Below are positions 1 through 8,073 of a stretch of DNA of 43,388 nucleotides, one piece after another (positions within the stretch are counted from its first letter, which is position 1; each line of letters begins with the position of its first letter). The DNA is taken from NCBI GenBank assembly GCA_019247795.1, contig JAFBAK010000350.1:1-43388 (forward strand). Reading direction: 5' to 3'. A program made the translations under genes and the position numbers. The stretch comes from Hyphomicrobiales bacterium. GTDB taxonomy: Bacteria > Pseudomonadota > Alphaproteobacteria > Rhizobiales > Beijerinckiaceae. Below the pieces are notes generated by a model that was not told the origin of the DNA, did no database searches, and was given only the letters and a program-made list of their open reading frames with translations.

Positions 1-1
1 C

Positions 2-706
2 CTCGATGCGCTCGTCGAGCTCGAGCGACCGCGTCGCGACAATCGCAAGGCGATTCTCGCCGCCAAGACGAGAGCGACGAAAGCCTTGCGCAAGGTGCAG
101 CCGCAGGTCGCCTATCTCGAAGTCATCCGCGAGGCCCTGCCGCGCGATGGCTTTTTCGTCACCGAGCTCTGCCAGGCCGGCTTCGCCTCTTACACGAGTT
201 TTCCGGTTTATGCGCCACGCACCTATGTGTCCGAGGGCTTTCAGGGGACGCTCGGGGCCGGATTCCAGACCGCGCTCGGGGTCAAGATCGCTCATCCCGA
301 CAAACCCGTCGTCTCCATCACGGGCGATGGTGGCTTCATGTTCGGGGTTCAGGAACTTGCGTCGGCGGTGCAATACGGCATCGGGCTCGTGACCGTGCTG
401 TTCAACAATGAGAGCTTCGGCAACGTGCGCCGCGACCAGGAAACCCGATATCAAGGGCGCGTCATCGGCGCGGATCTCGTCAATCCCGATTTCATGAAGC
501 TCGCGTCGAGCTTCGGCGTGAAAGGGCATCGCGTGCACTCCCCCGCGGATCTGAAACCGGTTCTGACGCGCGCCCTCGCGGCCGACGAACCATGCCTCAT
601 CGAAGTCGTGGTGCCTCGCGGCAGCGAGGTGTCGCCCTGGGAATTCCTCGTCTCCGGTCGGGCCGGCGAAGCGCCTCCGCCCGCCGCCGGGACGAAAGCT
701 CCCTGA
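2..706 (+). CDS. ThDP-dependent enzyme, acetolactate synthase-like (3' part)
   Basis: This is the C-terminal part of a thiamine-diphosphate enzyme; the frame is open from base 2, so the gene begins before the window. Seen: the ThDP/Mg-binding motif starts with GDGG at about nt 322 and ends with FNNESFG about 28 residues later. Upstream of it is the E-G-F-Q-G-T-L-G-A-G stretch typical of the start of the cofactor-binding C-terminal domain. Such proteins decarboxylate or ligate 2-oxo acids, as acetolactate synthase, benzoylformate decarboxylase and relatives do. The substrate cannot be told because the N-terminal and central domains lie outside the window. The last 15 or so residues are an Ala/Pro-rich tail. 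A TTG at 86 is in frame but lies inside the domain and is not a real start. The family is clear; the specific function is not. Confidence 0.85.
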   Translation, partial: LDALVELERPRRDNRKAILAAKTRATKALRKVQPQVAYLEVIREALPRDGFFVTELCQAGFASYTSFPVYAPRTYVSEGFQGTLGAGFQTALGVKIAHPDKPVVSITGDGGFMFGVQELASAVQYGIGLVTVLFNNESFGNVRRDQETRYQGRVIGADLVNPDFMKLASSFGVKGHRVHSPADLKPVLTRALAADEPCLIEVVVPRGSEVSPWEFLVSGRAGEAPPPAAGTKAP

Positions 707-747
707 CCCCTCGAGCCTGCGCAAAGCACGGCGAATGTGAGTCGCGA

Positions 748-1542
748 GTGAAATCACTTGGATCGGGCATCCGCTCAGGAAATGACATCGGCAAGGGCCA
801 AATACGGCTGGAGGCCGAAGGCGAACGAAGCCGGCGCGAGAGAAACCTTTGGGCAGCCGCCCTCGCGCTAGCCGCTCTTGCCGGCATCATGGTCGCGACG
901 GCGATCGATCCGCACCTCGATATTTCGCTCGCGGCCATTTTTTACGAGGGCGCCGACAGGGGCTTTGGCATGCGCTCGCAAGCGAATCTGAGGATCTTGC
1001 GCGAGCTCGGCTACTACCTGCCGTTCCTCGTCCTTCTTATCGCCGGCCTCGTTCTTCTCCACCGGATGCGAAACTCCCGCGCCGAAGCCGCCCTGTCCGC
1101 GCGCCGCTTTTTGTTTCTCGCCTTGAGTCTCGCGCTCGGACCGGGCCTTCTCGTGAACGGCGTGCTCAAGGAAATGTCGCATCGGCCGCGACCCTCCCAG
1201 ATTGTTGAATATGGGGGTATCAGCGAGTTCCGACCCTGGTATGCAGTCGACGGAACGTGCGACCACAACTGCTCCTTCGCGTCCGGCGAAGTTGCCGGCG
1301 CGACCTGGCTCGTCGCACCCGCGTCGCTGTTGCCGCCGCCCTGGCGCGCCGTCGCGCTCGCGTCCGCAGGTCTCCTGACGCTTGCCGTCGCATTGCTGCG
1401 AATGGCATTTGGCGGCCATTTTGCCTCGGACGCGGCCGCCGCTGCATGGGTCACGCTGGGGATGATCTTCGCCTTTGGCTGGCTGCTTTTGCGCCGCCGC
1501 GCAGGCCCTTATGGCTTTGACGCCTCGAGGCCACGGGCGTAA
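748..1542 (+). CDS. PAP2-family membrane phosphatase
   Basis: This is an integral-membrane phosphatase of the PAP2 superfamily, about 264 residues, with five or six hydrophobic segments. Seen: motif 1 KX6RP (KEMSHRPRP), motif 3 RX5HX3D (RMAFGGHFASD), and between them F-A-S-G-E where most members have PSGH. The Cys-containing stretch just before motif 2 (GTCDHNCSF) resembles PAP2 proteins annotated as lipid A or lipid phosphate phosphatases, so action on a periplasmic lipid phosphate such as lipid A or undecaprenyl diphosphate is a reasonable inference. The start is uncertain: I chose the GTG at 748, which clears the upstream stop at 706. An in-frame ATG at 886 would cut into the first membrane segment. 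The gene is followed closely by the DciA-like gene. Confidence 0.85.
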   Translation: MKSLGSGIRSGNDIGKGQIRLEAEGERSRRERNLWAAALALAALAGIMVATAIDPHLDISLAAIFYEGADRGFGMRSQANLRILRELGYYLPFLVLLIAGLVLLHRMRNSRAEAALSARRFLFLALSLALGPGLLVNGVLKEMSHRPRPSQIVEYGGISEFRPWYAVDGTCDHNCSFASGEVAGATWLVAPASLLPPPWRAVALASAGLLTLAVALLRMAFGGHFASDAAAAAWVTLGMIFAFGWLLLRRRAGPYGFDASRPRA

Positions 1543-1545
1543 CCT

Positions 1546-2076
1546 GTGCGCATCGAAAGAAGCCTCGCTTTGGCTCACTCACCAAACGGACGTAAGTCGC
1601 GCCACGTCGGTCGTCCCCTCGCCGATCTCGTGGCGCCTGCACTCGGCAAGACGCTCGCCGCGCGCGGTTTTGCGGCCGCGAATGTGGTGCTCGCCTGGCC
1701 CGATATCGTCGGTGATAGATTGGCCAAGTTCTGCGAGCCGATCGCGCTCGAATGGCCGCGCGGCCCCAGGACCGGCGAGGATGAACGCCCGCCCGCCACC
1801 TTGGTGGTACGCGTCGAGGGCGCCTTCGCTCTTGAGGTACAGCACCTTTCGCCTCTCATTCTCGAACGGATCAACAGCCATTTCGGCTGGCGGTGCGCCG
1901 GGAAACTCGTGATTCGGCAAGGTCGCGTGAGCCCGAATACGCCAAGCAAGCCACTCCTGATCGAGCCTGATGCCGAAGCGGTAGCGAAGAGCCGGAAAAT
2001 GACCGCCGAGATCGCCGACGACGCGCTGCGCGACGCCATCACCGGGCTTGGCGCGCTCGTGCTCACCAAGCGATGA
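1546..2076 (+). CDS. DciA-like protein (DUF721)
   Basis: A DUF721/DciA-family protein of about 176 residues. The N-terminal domain carries the conserved W-P-D-I-V-G segment after R-P-L-A-D-L-V. DciA is the ancestral bacterial loader of the replicative helicase DnaB. Alphaproteobacterial members are longer than the minimal domain, and the poorly conserved C-terminal half here fits that. The order DUF721, DsbA-like, SMC is common in Rhizobiales and supports the call. Start: GTG at 1546 gives the longest product, but TTG at 1570 follows a purine-rich GAAAGAAG stretch and gives a more typical N-terminus (MAHSPNGRKS), so it may be the true start. The function is inferred from the family only. Confidence 0.8.
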   Translation: MRIERSLALAHSPNGRKSRHVGRPLADLVAPALGKTLAARGFAAANVVLAWPDIVGDRLAKFCEPIALEWPRGPRTGEDERPPATLVVRVEGAFALEVQHLSPLILERINSHFGWRCAGKLVIRQGRVSPNTPSKPLLIEPDAEAVAKSRKMTAEIADDALRDAITGLGALVLTKR

Positions 2077-2354
2077 GGCCGCCTCTCCTGCACAGGATCG
2101 TGACTCCATTTTGGCCTCAAAGCCGGATTAAGGCAGAACGCGCCATAGCGCCGTGAAGGCATCGGCTCGCGTGGTCTGGGTCCTGCGGATGCCGCAAAGT
2201 CAGCGAATCGGCAGGTGCCGGCTTTGAAAGACGGCCGTCGGTGCGCCGTAACATGTTGAGAACAGCTGATCTTCGCGAAGGTGGCTTCACCTTTCCCGGT
2301 TCATGCTCTAACGATGCCCCAGGCGATTTCGAGGCTAAAAGGAGTGCCCCATCC
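2077..2354. other. Intergenic leader upstream of the DsbA-like gene
   Basis: No gene is supported here. TGAGGCC at 2074-2080, which includes the stop codon of the preceding gene, can pair with GGCCTCA at 2113-2119 across a 32-nt loop. A perfect 10-bp palindrome CTTCGCGAAG lies at 2271-2280. It overlaps a 6-bp hairpin, AAGGTG 2278-2283 with CACCTT 2288-2293. These could be mRNA structures in the leader, but no clear promoter was recognised. The in-frame extension of the following gene into this stretch has no family-like sequence. Confidence 0.35.
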
Positions 2355-3002
2355 ATGCTCACCCGCCGCAAAGCCACGTTGATCATAGGCGCGTCCGCGC
2401 TCGCGAGCATCGGGGGCCTCGATCTCTTCCCGACGCGAGCGCGTGCCGCCGATCCGACCCCTGCGGATCTCGCCATGCCAGGACCTTTGGGGGACGTCTG
2501 GCTCGGCTCGCCGGATGCCAAATGCACCATCATCGAATACGCCTCGATGACGTGCAGCCATTGCGCGGCTTTTCATCATGATACCTGGCCGAAGCTGAAG
2601 GCGACCTATGTCGATACCGGAAAGGTGCATTTCACCTTGCGCGAGTTTCCGCTCGATCCGCTGGCTGCCGCAGGGTTCATGCTCGCCCGTTGCGCCGGGG
2701 ACGACAAATATTATGCGATGATCGATCTTTTGTTCGACAAGCAGAACGATTGGGCTTTCGTCAAAAAGCCGGTCGACGCCTTGGCGGCACTCACGAAGCA
2801 AGCGGGTTTTTCACAGAAAAGCTTCGAGGAATGTTTGAAGAATCAGGAAATTCGTGCTGGCGTCGAAGCGGTTCGTTCGCGCGCCGGAACGATCCTCGGA
2901 GTCGATGCGACCCCCACCTTCTTCATCAACGGCAAGAAATACGACGGAGAGATGAGCTTTGAGGCCATGGACAAGATCATCGCTCCCATCGTCAACTCCT
3001 GA
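2355..3002 (+). CDS. Exported DsbA-type thiol:disulfide oxidoreductase
   Basis: A DsbA/thioredoxin-fold protein of 215 residues, predicted to act in the periplasm on disulfide bonds of exported proteins. Seen: an N-terminal signal with a twin-arginine-like start (LTRRKATLI), a hydrophobic stretch and an Ala-rich cleavage region near residue 31. The active-site motif is C67-S-H-C70 and the cis-proline segment is A-T-P-T-F-F-I-N-G. An extra Cys at about 57 lies just before the active site. The start is ATG 2355, preceded by AAAAGGAG at 2337-2344; the open frame extends upstream to 2241 but without family similarity. The gene sits between the DciA-like gene and smc, the usual place in Rhizobiales. 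CSHC differs from the CPHC of E. coli DsbA, so redox properties may differ. Confidence 0.88.
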   Translation: MLTRRKATLIIGASALASIGGLDLFPTRARAADPTPADLAMPGPLGDVWLGSPDAKCTIIEYASMTCSHCAAFHHDTWPKLKATYVDTGKVHFTLREFPLDPLAAAGFMLARCAGDDKYYAMIDLLFDKQNDWAFVKKPVDALAALTKQAGFSQKSFEECLKNQEIRAGVEAVRSRAGTILGVDATPTFFINGKKYDGEMSFEAMDKIIAPIVNS

Positions 3003-3053
3003 CGCGGAGGCGGTATCGCGCTTGGCATGGCACGAAATCGGGGCGCTTGAGCC

Positions 3054-6000
3054 ATGAAGCTCGCTCGCCTGCGCGTCGCGGGCTTCAAGACCTTCGTCGA
3101 ACCGACCGAGATCCTGTTCGAGGACGGGCTCTCGGGCGTCGTCGGCCCGAATGGCTGCGGCAAATCCAATCTTGTCGAGGCATTGCGTTGGGTGATGGGC
3201 GAAAATGCCCAGAGGAACCTGCGCGCCGCCGCGATGGACGATGTGATCTTCTCGGGCTCGAACGCGCGGCCCGCGCGATCCACGGCCGAGGTGCAACTCA
3301 CGCTCGACAACGAGACGCGCTCGGCGCCCGCCGCCTTCAACGAGCACGACACGCTCGAAATCTCGCGAAAGATCGAGCGCGAGAAGGGCTCGACCTACCG
3401 CATCAATGCGCGCGAGGTGCGTGCACGCGATGTGCAGATCCTGTTTGCCGACGCGGCAACCGGCGCGCGTTCCCACGCGCTCGTGAGGCAAGGGCAGATC
3501 GGCGAGATCATCGCCGCCAAACCGCAGGCGCGCCGGCGCATTCTTGAGGATGCCGCCGGCATAGCCGGGTTGCATACGCGTCGTCACGAGGCCGAACTCA
3601 GGCTCAACGCCTCCGAGACGAACCTCAAGCGGGTCGAGGATGTTCTGGCGCAGCTCGATCAGCAGATCGATGCGCTGAAACGCCAGGCGCGCCAAGCCGA
3701 GAAATACCGCACGCTCGCGGCCAGCATCCGCAAGACGCAAGCCTTGTTGGCCCTGATCTCGTTGGCGGAAGCGCAGAAGACCGTGCTCGAAGCCGAGCAC
3801 ACCCTCACCGCCGCCGCCACAGGTCTCGCCGAATCGGCGCAGCTTCAGGCGCAAGCGGCAACCGCGCAGGCGAATGCGGCCGCTGCCTTGCCGCCCTTGC
3901 GGGAAGGGGAAGCCGAGGCCGCTTCGGTTCTGCAACGTCTCTTCATCGCACGCGAAGCGCTCGACGGGGAAGAGCGTCGTGTGAAGGAGCGCCGCGCGGA
4001 GCTCGAGAGACGCCTTGCCGAGACTTGCGCTGATGTCGATCGCGCGGAGGCTTTGCTGAGCGATGCGCAGGCCAATCTCGCGCGTCTTTTGGCGGAAGCC
4101 GCGACCCTCGATGAGGCGCAGGCCGGGAACGAGATGCTCGAGGCGCCCTTGCGCGAGCGTCTTTCGGCCGCGGAAGCCGAGCTTGCGGCAAGCGATGCCG
4201 CTTTGGCCGAGGCCCAGAAGGTCTTGGCCGAAGCCTCCGCGGCCCGAGTGACCGCCGAGCGGGCCTCGCAAGAAGAGACGGGCCGCGCGGGGCGCCTCGA
4301 GGCCGAGCTGACGCGCGTTCTCGCCGATCTCGATGGGCTCGCGAGCGAGCATTCGCGGCTTGCCGACCTCGACGCTGCTCGCGCCGAGGTGAGCGCCGCG
4401 GAAGATGTCTTTGCGGCCTGCGAGATGAAGCTCGGCGAGGCGCGCGAAGCCCATGCGAGGTCGCGCGAGGCCGAGGAACGCAACCGCGCCCCCCTTGCCA
4501 CGGCCGAGCGCGAGGCGCAGCGCCTGGAAACGGAAGCGCGAACGCTGCGCAAGCTGCTCGAGCCGTCGGATACGAAATATCCGCCGATTCTCGACCAGGT
4601 GATCGCCGAGAAAGGCTACGAGACGGCGCTCGGCGCGGCTCTCGGCGAGGATCTCGACGCCTCGACCGATATGGCCGCTCCGACCCATTGGGCATTGATC
4701 GAGCCCGACGGAGACGCGCCGCTGCCCGCGGACGTTGTGCCGCTTTCGGCCTTCGTGCAAGCACCGTCGGCGCTACGGCGCCGGCTCGAGCAGATCGGCA
4801 TCGTCGAAAGCGAGCAGGGCCACGCGCTGCGTCTCACTTTGCGGCCCGGCCAGGTGCTCGTTTCGCGCGAGGGTGATATTTGGCGCTGGGATGGATTCAC
4901 CACGGCGGCTGATGCCCCTTCTGCCGCCGCAAGGCGATTGGCCGAGCGCAACCGCCTCGGAGATGTCGAGGCCGAAGGTGCTGCGGCCTTCGAAACCCTT
5001 GCGCAGCTGCGGACCGAGGCCGAGCGCCTGTCGAACGATGCGAAGCAGGCAGCCCTTCAAGAGACAAGCGCCATCGAGGCCATGGGCGGCGCCCGCCGCG
5101 ACGTCGACACCGCTCGTGAGAAGCTGAGCGACGCGGAACGCCGGTCCGCGGGCCTCGCGGCCGCGATCGCGACCGCGAGCGAAGCCAGGCGCCGTCTGGA
5201 AGGAGATGTGGCCGACGCGCGCCGGCGGGTGCAAGAGACGCAAGCCGCTCTCGCCGCCATGCCTGCTTCCGCCGGTTTCGAAAACGCGCTGGTGGCCGCC
5301 CGACGCACGGCTCAGCATAACCGCGACATCGTGGCGCAGGCGCGAGCCGAGCTCGAGTCGGCGCGACGCGAAAGCGCGTTGCGCGCCGAACGTTTGCGCG
5401 CCATCGCCACCGAGAGCGTCGGCTGGGAGGAGCGCAAGGAACGCGCCTTGACGCAAATCAGCGAGCTCGCCGAGCGACGCCGCGAGACCGAGGGCGGGAT
5501 CGCCGAGCTCGAAGAGGCGCCGGCCGCCTTCATGGAGAAGCGCCGTGCCCTGCTCTTCGATCTCGAGCAAGCCGAAGCCGCGCGTCGCGCCGCCGCCGAC
5601 CGTCTCGCGCTTGCCGAGGCCGAGCAGGGCGAAGCCGATCGAGCCGCGCGGCTTGCCAGCGATGCACTGGCGACGGCGCGTGAGGCCAAGGCGCGCGCCG
5701 AGGAACGGTTGTCCGGTGCAAGCGAGCGGCGTCAAACGCTTATCGCGAATGTCCGCGAAGAGCTCGAAACGGATCTCTCCGGATTGCCGGAGCTTGCCGG
5801 GGTTTCTCTCGACTCCCCGCTGCCGGAGGGGCGCGGTGTGGAGGAGCGTCTCGCCGGGCTGAAGCAAGAGCGTGAGCGGCTGGGCGGAGTGAATTTGCTT
5901 GCGGATGAGGAGCTTGGGACGATCGAGGCGGAGCGCGCCAAGCTCGGCGGCGAACGCGACGACCTCACCGAGGCCATCAAGCGGCTCCGGCAGGCGATCT

Positions 6001-6503
6001 CGAACCTCAACCGGGAAGGGGCCGAACGGCTAACCGAAGCCTTTGCCACGGTAAACGGCCACTTCCAGAACCTTTTCAAGACTTTGTTCGGGGGCGGATC
6101 GGCCGAACTGCAGCTCGTCGAATCCGAGGATCCGCTCGAGGCGGGTCTCGAGATCGTCGCCAACCCCCCGGGCAAGCGTCCGCAAACGCTGTCGCTTCTC
6201 TCGGGTGGCGAGCAGGCGCTCTCTGCGACGGCATTGATCTTCGCGGTCTTCCTGACGAACCCCTCACCTATCTGCGTGCTCGACGAGGTTGATGCCCCGC
6301 TCGACGACGCCAATGTCGAGCGCTTCTGCGATCTTGTCCGCGACATCGCCGACAAGACCGGCACCCGCTTCCTGGTGATCACGCATAATCCGATCACCAT
6401 GGCGCGCATGGACCGGCTCTACGGCGTCACCATGCCCGAGCGCGGCGTTTCGCAGATCGTGTCCGTCGACCTGGAGACGGCGGAGCGCTTCGCCGCCGAG
6501 TGA
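3054..6503 (+). CDS. smc: Chromosome segregation protein SMC
   Basis: Full-length SMC, 1149 residues, the normal size for bacterial SMC. It is the DNA-organising ATPase that works with ScpA and ScpB to condense and segregate the chromosome. Seen: Walker A GPNGCGKSN at about residues 31-39; long Ala/Glu/Arg-rich coiled-coil arms; a hinge region at about residues 505-610 beginning near Y-P-P-I-L-D-Q-V; ABC signature LSGGEQ near residue 1045; Walker B C-V-L-D-E-V-D near 1074; and a D-loop and H-loop (VITHN) after it. The start ATG 3054 gives the canonical MKLARLRVAGFKTF opening. The extreme amino-acid bias of the coils produces long open antisense frames that are not genes. Confidence 0.97.
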   Translation: MKLARLRVAGFKTFVEPTEILFEDGLSGVVGPNGCGKSNLVEALRWVMGENAQRNLRAAAMDDVIFSGSNARPARSTAEVQLTLDNETRSAPAAFNEHDTLEISRKIEREKGSTYRINAREVRARDVQILFADAATGARSHALVRQGQIGEIIAAKPQARRRILEDAAGIAGLHTRRHEAELRLNASETNLKRVEDVLAQLDQQIDALKRQARQAEKYRTLAASIRKTQALLALISLAEAQKTVLEAEHTLTAAATGLAESAQLQAQAATAQANAAAALPPLREGEAEAASVLQRLFIAREALDGEERRVKERRAELERRLAETCADVDRAEALLSDAQANLARLLAEAATLDEAQAGNEMLEAPLRERLSAAEAELAASDAALAEAQKVLAEASAARVTAERASQEETGRAGRLEAELTRVLADLDGLASEHSRLADLDAARAEVSAAEDVFAACEMKLGEAREAHARSREAEERNRAPLATAEREAQRLETEARTLRKLLEPSDTKYPPILDQVIAEKGYETALGAALGEDLDASTDMAAPTHWALIEPDGDAPLPADVVPLSAFVQAPSALRRRLEQIGIVESEQGHALRLTLRPGQVLVSREGDIWRWDGFTTAADAPSAAARRLAERNRLGDVEAEGAAAFETLAQLRTEAERLSNDAKQAALQETSAIEAMGGARRDVDTAREKLSDAERRSAGLAAAIATASEARRRLEGDVADARRRVQETQAALAAMPASAGFENALVAARRTAQHNRDIVAQARAELESARRESALRAERLRAIATESVGWEERKERALTQISELAERRRETEGGIAELEEAPAAFMEKRRALLFDLEQAEAARRAAADRLALAEAEQGEADRAARLASDALATAREAKARAEERLSGASERRQTLIANVREELETDLSGLPELAGVSLDSPLPEGRGVEERLAGLKQERERLGGVNLLADEELGTIEAERAKLGGERDDLTEAIKRLRQAISNLNREGAERLTEAFATVNGHFQNLFKTLFGGGSAELQLVESEDPLEAGLEIVANPPGKRPQTLSLLSGGEQALSATALIFAVFLTNPSPICVLDEVDAPLDDANVERFCDLVRDIADKTGTRFLVITHNPITMARMDRLYGVTMPERGVSQIVSVDLETAERFAAE

Positions 6504-6561
6504 GTGTTCGCGTTCCGATCAATTGTCGCGGCGCTGCCATTGACAGGGTCTCTCCTTCGCC

Positions 6562-6903
6562 ATGAACAATGGCCGCATGGCCGAGCCATCGAAAGACGAA
6601 CTCGATCGACGCCGCGCCGCGCTCGACGCCAAGCTCAAGCAGCTTCGGCCGAGCGGTCCCGCGGCATCGCCGCAAACGCCGAACGAGGCGACTGGCAAAG
6701 CCTTCGGCCAGGCCATCCGCATTTCCACCGAGCTCATCGCGGGACTTGCGGTCGGCGCTGCTCTTGGATATGGGGCAGACCGGCTTCTCGGCACGTCGCC
6801 TTGGGGTTTTATTCTCTTGTTCCTGCTCGGTTTCGCGGCGAGCGTGCTGAATGCGATTCGCGCCGCCGGGCTAGGAAAACCGCAATCCCGCCGCGAAAAT
6901 TAG
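6562..6903 (+). CDS. atpI: ATP synthase protein I
   Basis: AtpI, the small membrane protein that opens F0 operons and is thought to help assemble the c-ring or handle Mg2+. It has 113 residues from ATG 6562, or 108 from ATG 6577. Both are close to upstream sequence without a strong ribosome-binding site, so the start is open; 6577 (MAEPSKDELDRR) may be the more natural one. Seen: a charged N-terminal half followed by two hydrophobic helices (I-A-G-L-A-V-G-A-A-L-G-Y-G-A-D and W-G-F-I-L-L-F-L-L-G) joined by a short loop, as in alphaproteobacterial AtpI. It lies 71 bp before atpB on the same strand and starts the F0 cluster. Confidence 0.88.
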   Translation: MNNGRMAEPSKDELDRRRAALDAKLKQLRPSGPAASPQTPNEATGKAFGQAIRISTELIAGLAVGAALGYGADRLLGTSPWGFILLFLLGFAASVLNAIRAAGLGKPQSRREN

Positions 6904-6974
6904 GCGGCCGGGCTCGGTCTCGGGCCCGCCAACGACGGTGCCTTGCAGCCGCGCGAGGAGCGAACGGACAGGTC

Positions 6975-7718
6975 ATGAATCCGATTGAGCAGTTCGAGAT
7001 TTCGCCGCTGAAGGAACTGGGCAGTATCGGCGCCTACCATTTCATCTTCACCAATTCCGCCGCTTACATGTTTCTATGCGTCGCGATCCTCGTGGGCGTG
7101 ACCCTCTATGCGATGCGCGGCAACTCGCTCGTGCCGGGCCGCCTGCAATCGGCGGTCGAGTCCGTCTACGAATTCATCGCCGACACGGTGCGCCAATCCG
7201 CCGGCGAAGAAGGCATGAAGTTTTTCCCGTTCGTCTTTTCGCTCTTCGCCTTTATCCTCCTGTGCAATTTCATCGGGCTCGTGCCGTATTCCTTCACGGT
7301 CACCAGCCAGATCATCGTGACCGCCTCGCTTGCGCTTCTCGTCTTCGCCATCGTCATCATCTACGGGTTCTGGAGGCACGGCCTCGGGTTCCTGCATCTT
7401 TTTGCCCCTTCCGGCGCGCCGGGCTGGCTCATGCCGCTCATCGTGGTCATCGAGCTCATGTCGTTTCTGCTGCGTCCCTTGAGCCTCTCGGTTCGACTTT
7501 TCGCCAATATGCTCGCCGGCCATATCGCGCTTGCGGTCTTCGCCGGTTTCGTCGCGACGCTCGTCGGAGCCGGCGTCTGGTTCGTGCTCGCGCCGTTGCC
7601 GCTGGCGATGACGATCGCGCTCCTCGCGCTCGAGGCCCTCGTCGCCTTCCTGCAGGCCTATGTGTTCGCGATCTTGACCTGCATCTACCTCAACGACGCC
7701 CTTCACCCCCACCATTGA
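6975..7718 (+). CDS. atpB: F0F1 ATP synthase subunit a
   Basis: Subunit a of the membrane F0 sector, 247 residues, forming the proton half-channels next to the c-ring. Seen: five or more membrane helices and the conserved segment R-P-L-S-L-S-V-R-L-F-A-N-M-L-A-G-H, containing the essential arginine in L-S-V-R-L-F. The C-terminal helix ends in I-L-T-C-I-Y-L-N-D-A. The start is ATG 6975 (MNPIEQFEI), the family-like N-terminus; the open frame runs further upstream through the atpI region but has no meaning there. A purine-rich stretch ending in AGG at about 6970 may serve as a weak ribosome-binding site. The order I-a-c-b'-b without F1 genes is normal for alphaproteobacteria, where F1 is encoded elsewhere. 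Confidence 0.96.
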   Translation: MNPIEQFEISPLKELGSIGAYHFIFTNSAAYMFLCVAILVGVTLYAMRGNSLVPGRLQSAVESVYEFIADTVRQSAGEEGMKFFPFVFSLFAFILLCNFIGLVPYSFTVTSQIIVTASLALLVFAIVIIYGFWRHGLGFLHLFAPSGAPGWLMPLIVVIELMSFLLRPLSLSVRLFANMLAGHIALAVFAGFVATLVGAGVWFVLAPLPLAMTIALLALEALVAFLQAYVFAILTCIYLNDALHPHH

Positions 7719-7719
7719 C

Positions 7720-7740
7720 AAAGCCGTGTGAGGCGGCTTT
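7720..7740 (+). other. Intercistronic hairpin between atpB and atpE
   Basis: AAAGCCG at 7720-7726 pairs perfectly with CGGCTTT at 7734-7740 around a 7-nt loop, starting right after the atpB stop. There is no run of T after it, so it is unlikely to be an efficient terminator. It could be an mRNA processing or stability element upstream of the highly translated c-subunit gene. The function is inferred. Confidence 0.5.
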
Positions 7741-7757
7741 CTCGCTGCCAAATAAAT

Positions 7758-7763
7758 AAGGAG
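7758..7763 (+). promoter_or_regulatory. Strong ribosome-binding site of atpE
   Basis: AAGGAG lies 6 nt before the ATG at 7770, in an A-rich context. It is the best Shine-Dalgarno sequence in the F0 cluster and fixes the start of the c subunit. It fits the need for many c subunits per enzyme. Confidence 0.75.
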
Positions 7764-7769
7764 CAACTC

Positions 7770-8000
7770 ATGGATCCGACTGCTGCGCGATATCTTGCCG
7801 CCGGCCTTGCCTGTATCGGCATGGGGGCCACCGCGATTGGTGTAGGAAGCATCTTCGGGCAATTCTTGTCAGGCGCGTTGCGCAACCCGTCGGCCGCTGA
7901 TGGCCAGCGCACGCTGCTGTTCATCGGCTTTGCGCTCGCGGAAGTGTTTGGCATCGTCTCCATGCTGGCAATGTTCCTGCTTTTGTTCTTCTTCAAATAA
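7770..8000 (+). CDS. atpE: F0F1 ATP synthase subunit c
   Basis: Subunit c, 76 residues, the hairpin protein that forms the rotating proton-carrying ring. Seen: helix 1 with glycine spacing (G-M-G-A-T-A-I-G-V-G), the polar loop R38-N39-P40, and helix 2 with the proton-binding carboxylate Glu58 in F-A-L-A-E-V-F-G. Nothing in the ion site suggests a sodium type. The start ATG 7770 is fixed by the preceding AAGGAG; the open frame extends 42 nt upstream but without family sequence. The gene is bracketed by hairpins at 7720-7740 and 8022-8047. Confidence 0.97.
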   Translation: MDPTAARYLAAGLACIGMGATAIGVGSIFGQFLSGALRNPSAADGQRTLLFIGFALAEVFGIVSMLAMFLLLFFFK

Positions 8001-8021
8001 CCGGGCCCTCGCGACCTTTCT

Positions 8022-8047
8022 CGCCTGAACCTGGAATGGTTCGGGCG
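8022..8047 (+). other. Intercistronic hairpin between atpE and atpF'
   Basis: CGCCTGAACC at 8022-8031 pairs with GGTTCGGGCG at 8038-8047 (10 bp, one G-U pair) around a 6-nt loop. It lies 22 nt after the atpE stop and 26 nt before the b' start. No T-run follows. It could protect the 3' end of an atpE-containing mRNA or cause partial termination, giving more c than b subunits; this is inference. Confidence 0.5.
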
Positions 8048-8073
8048 CCATCCAACCCGCACCTGGAACTTTC

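Noticed and set aside
2811-4760. 649-codon open frame antisense to smc
   Set aside because: Shadow of the Ala/Glu/Arg-rich coiled coil; the product is Arg/Gly/Leu-rich without domain sequence.
6540-6545. TTGACA as a -35 element for the F0 operon
   Set aside because: No -10 lies 16-18 bp downstream, and the transcript would begin inside or after the start of atpI.
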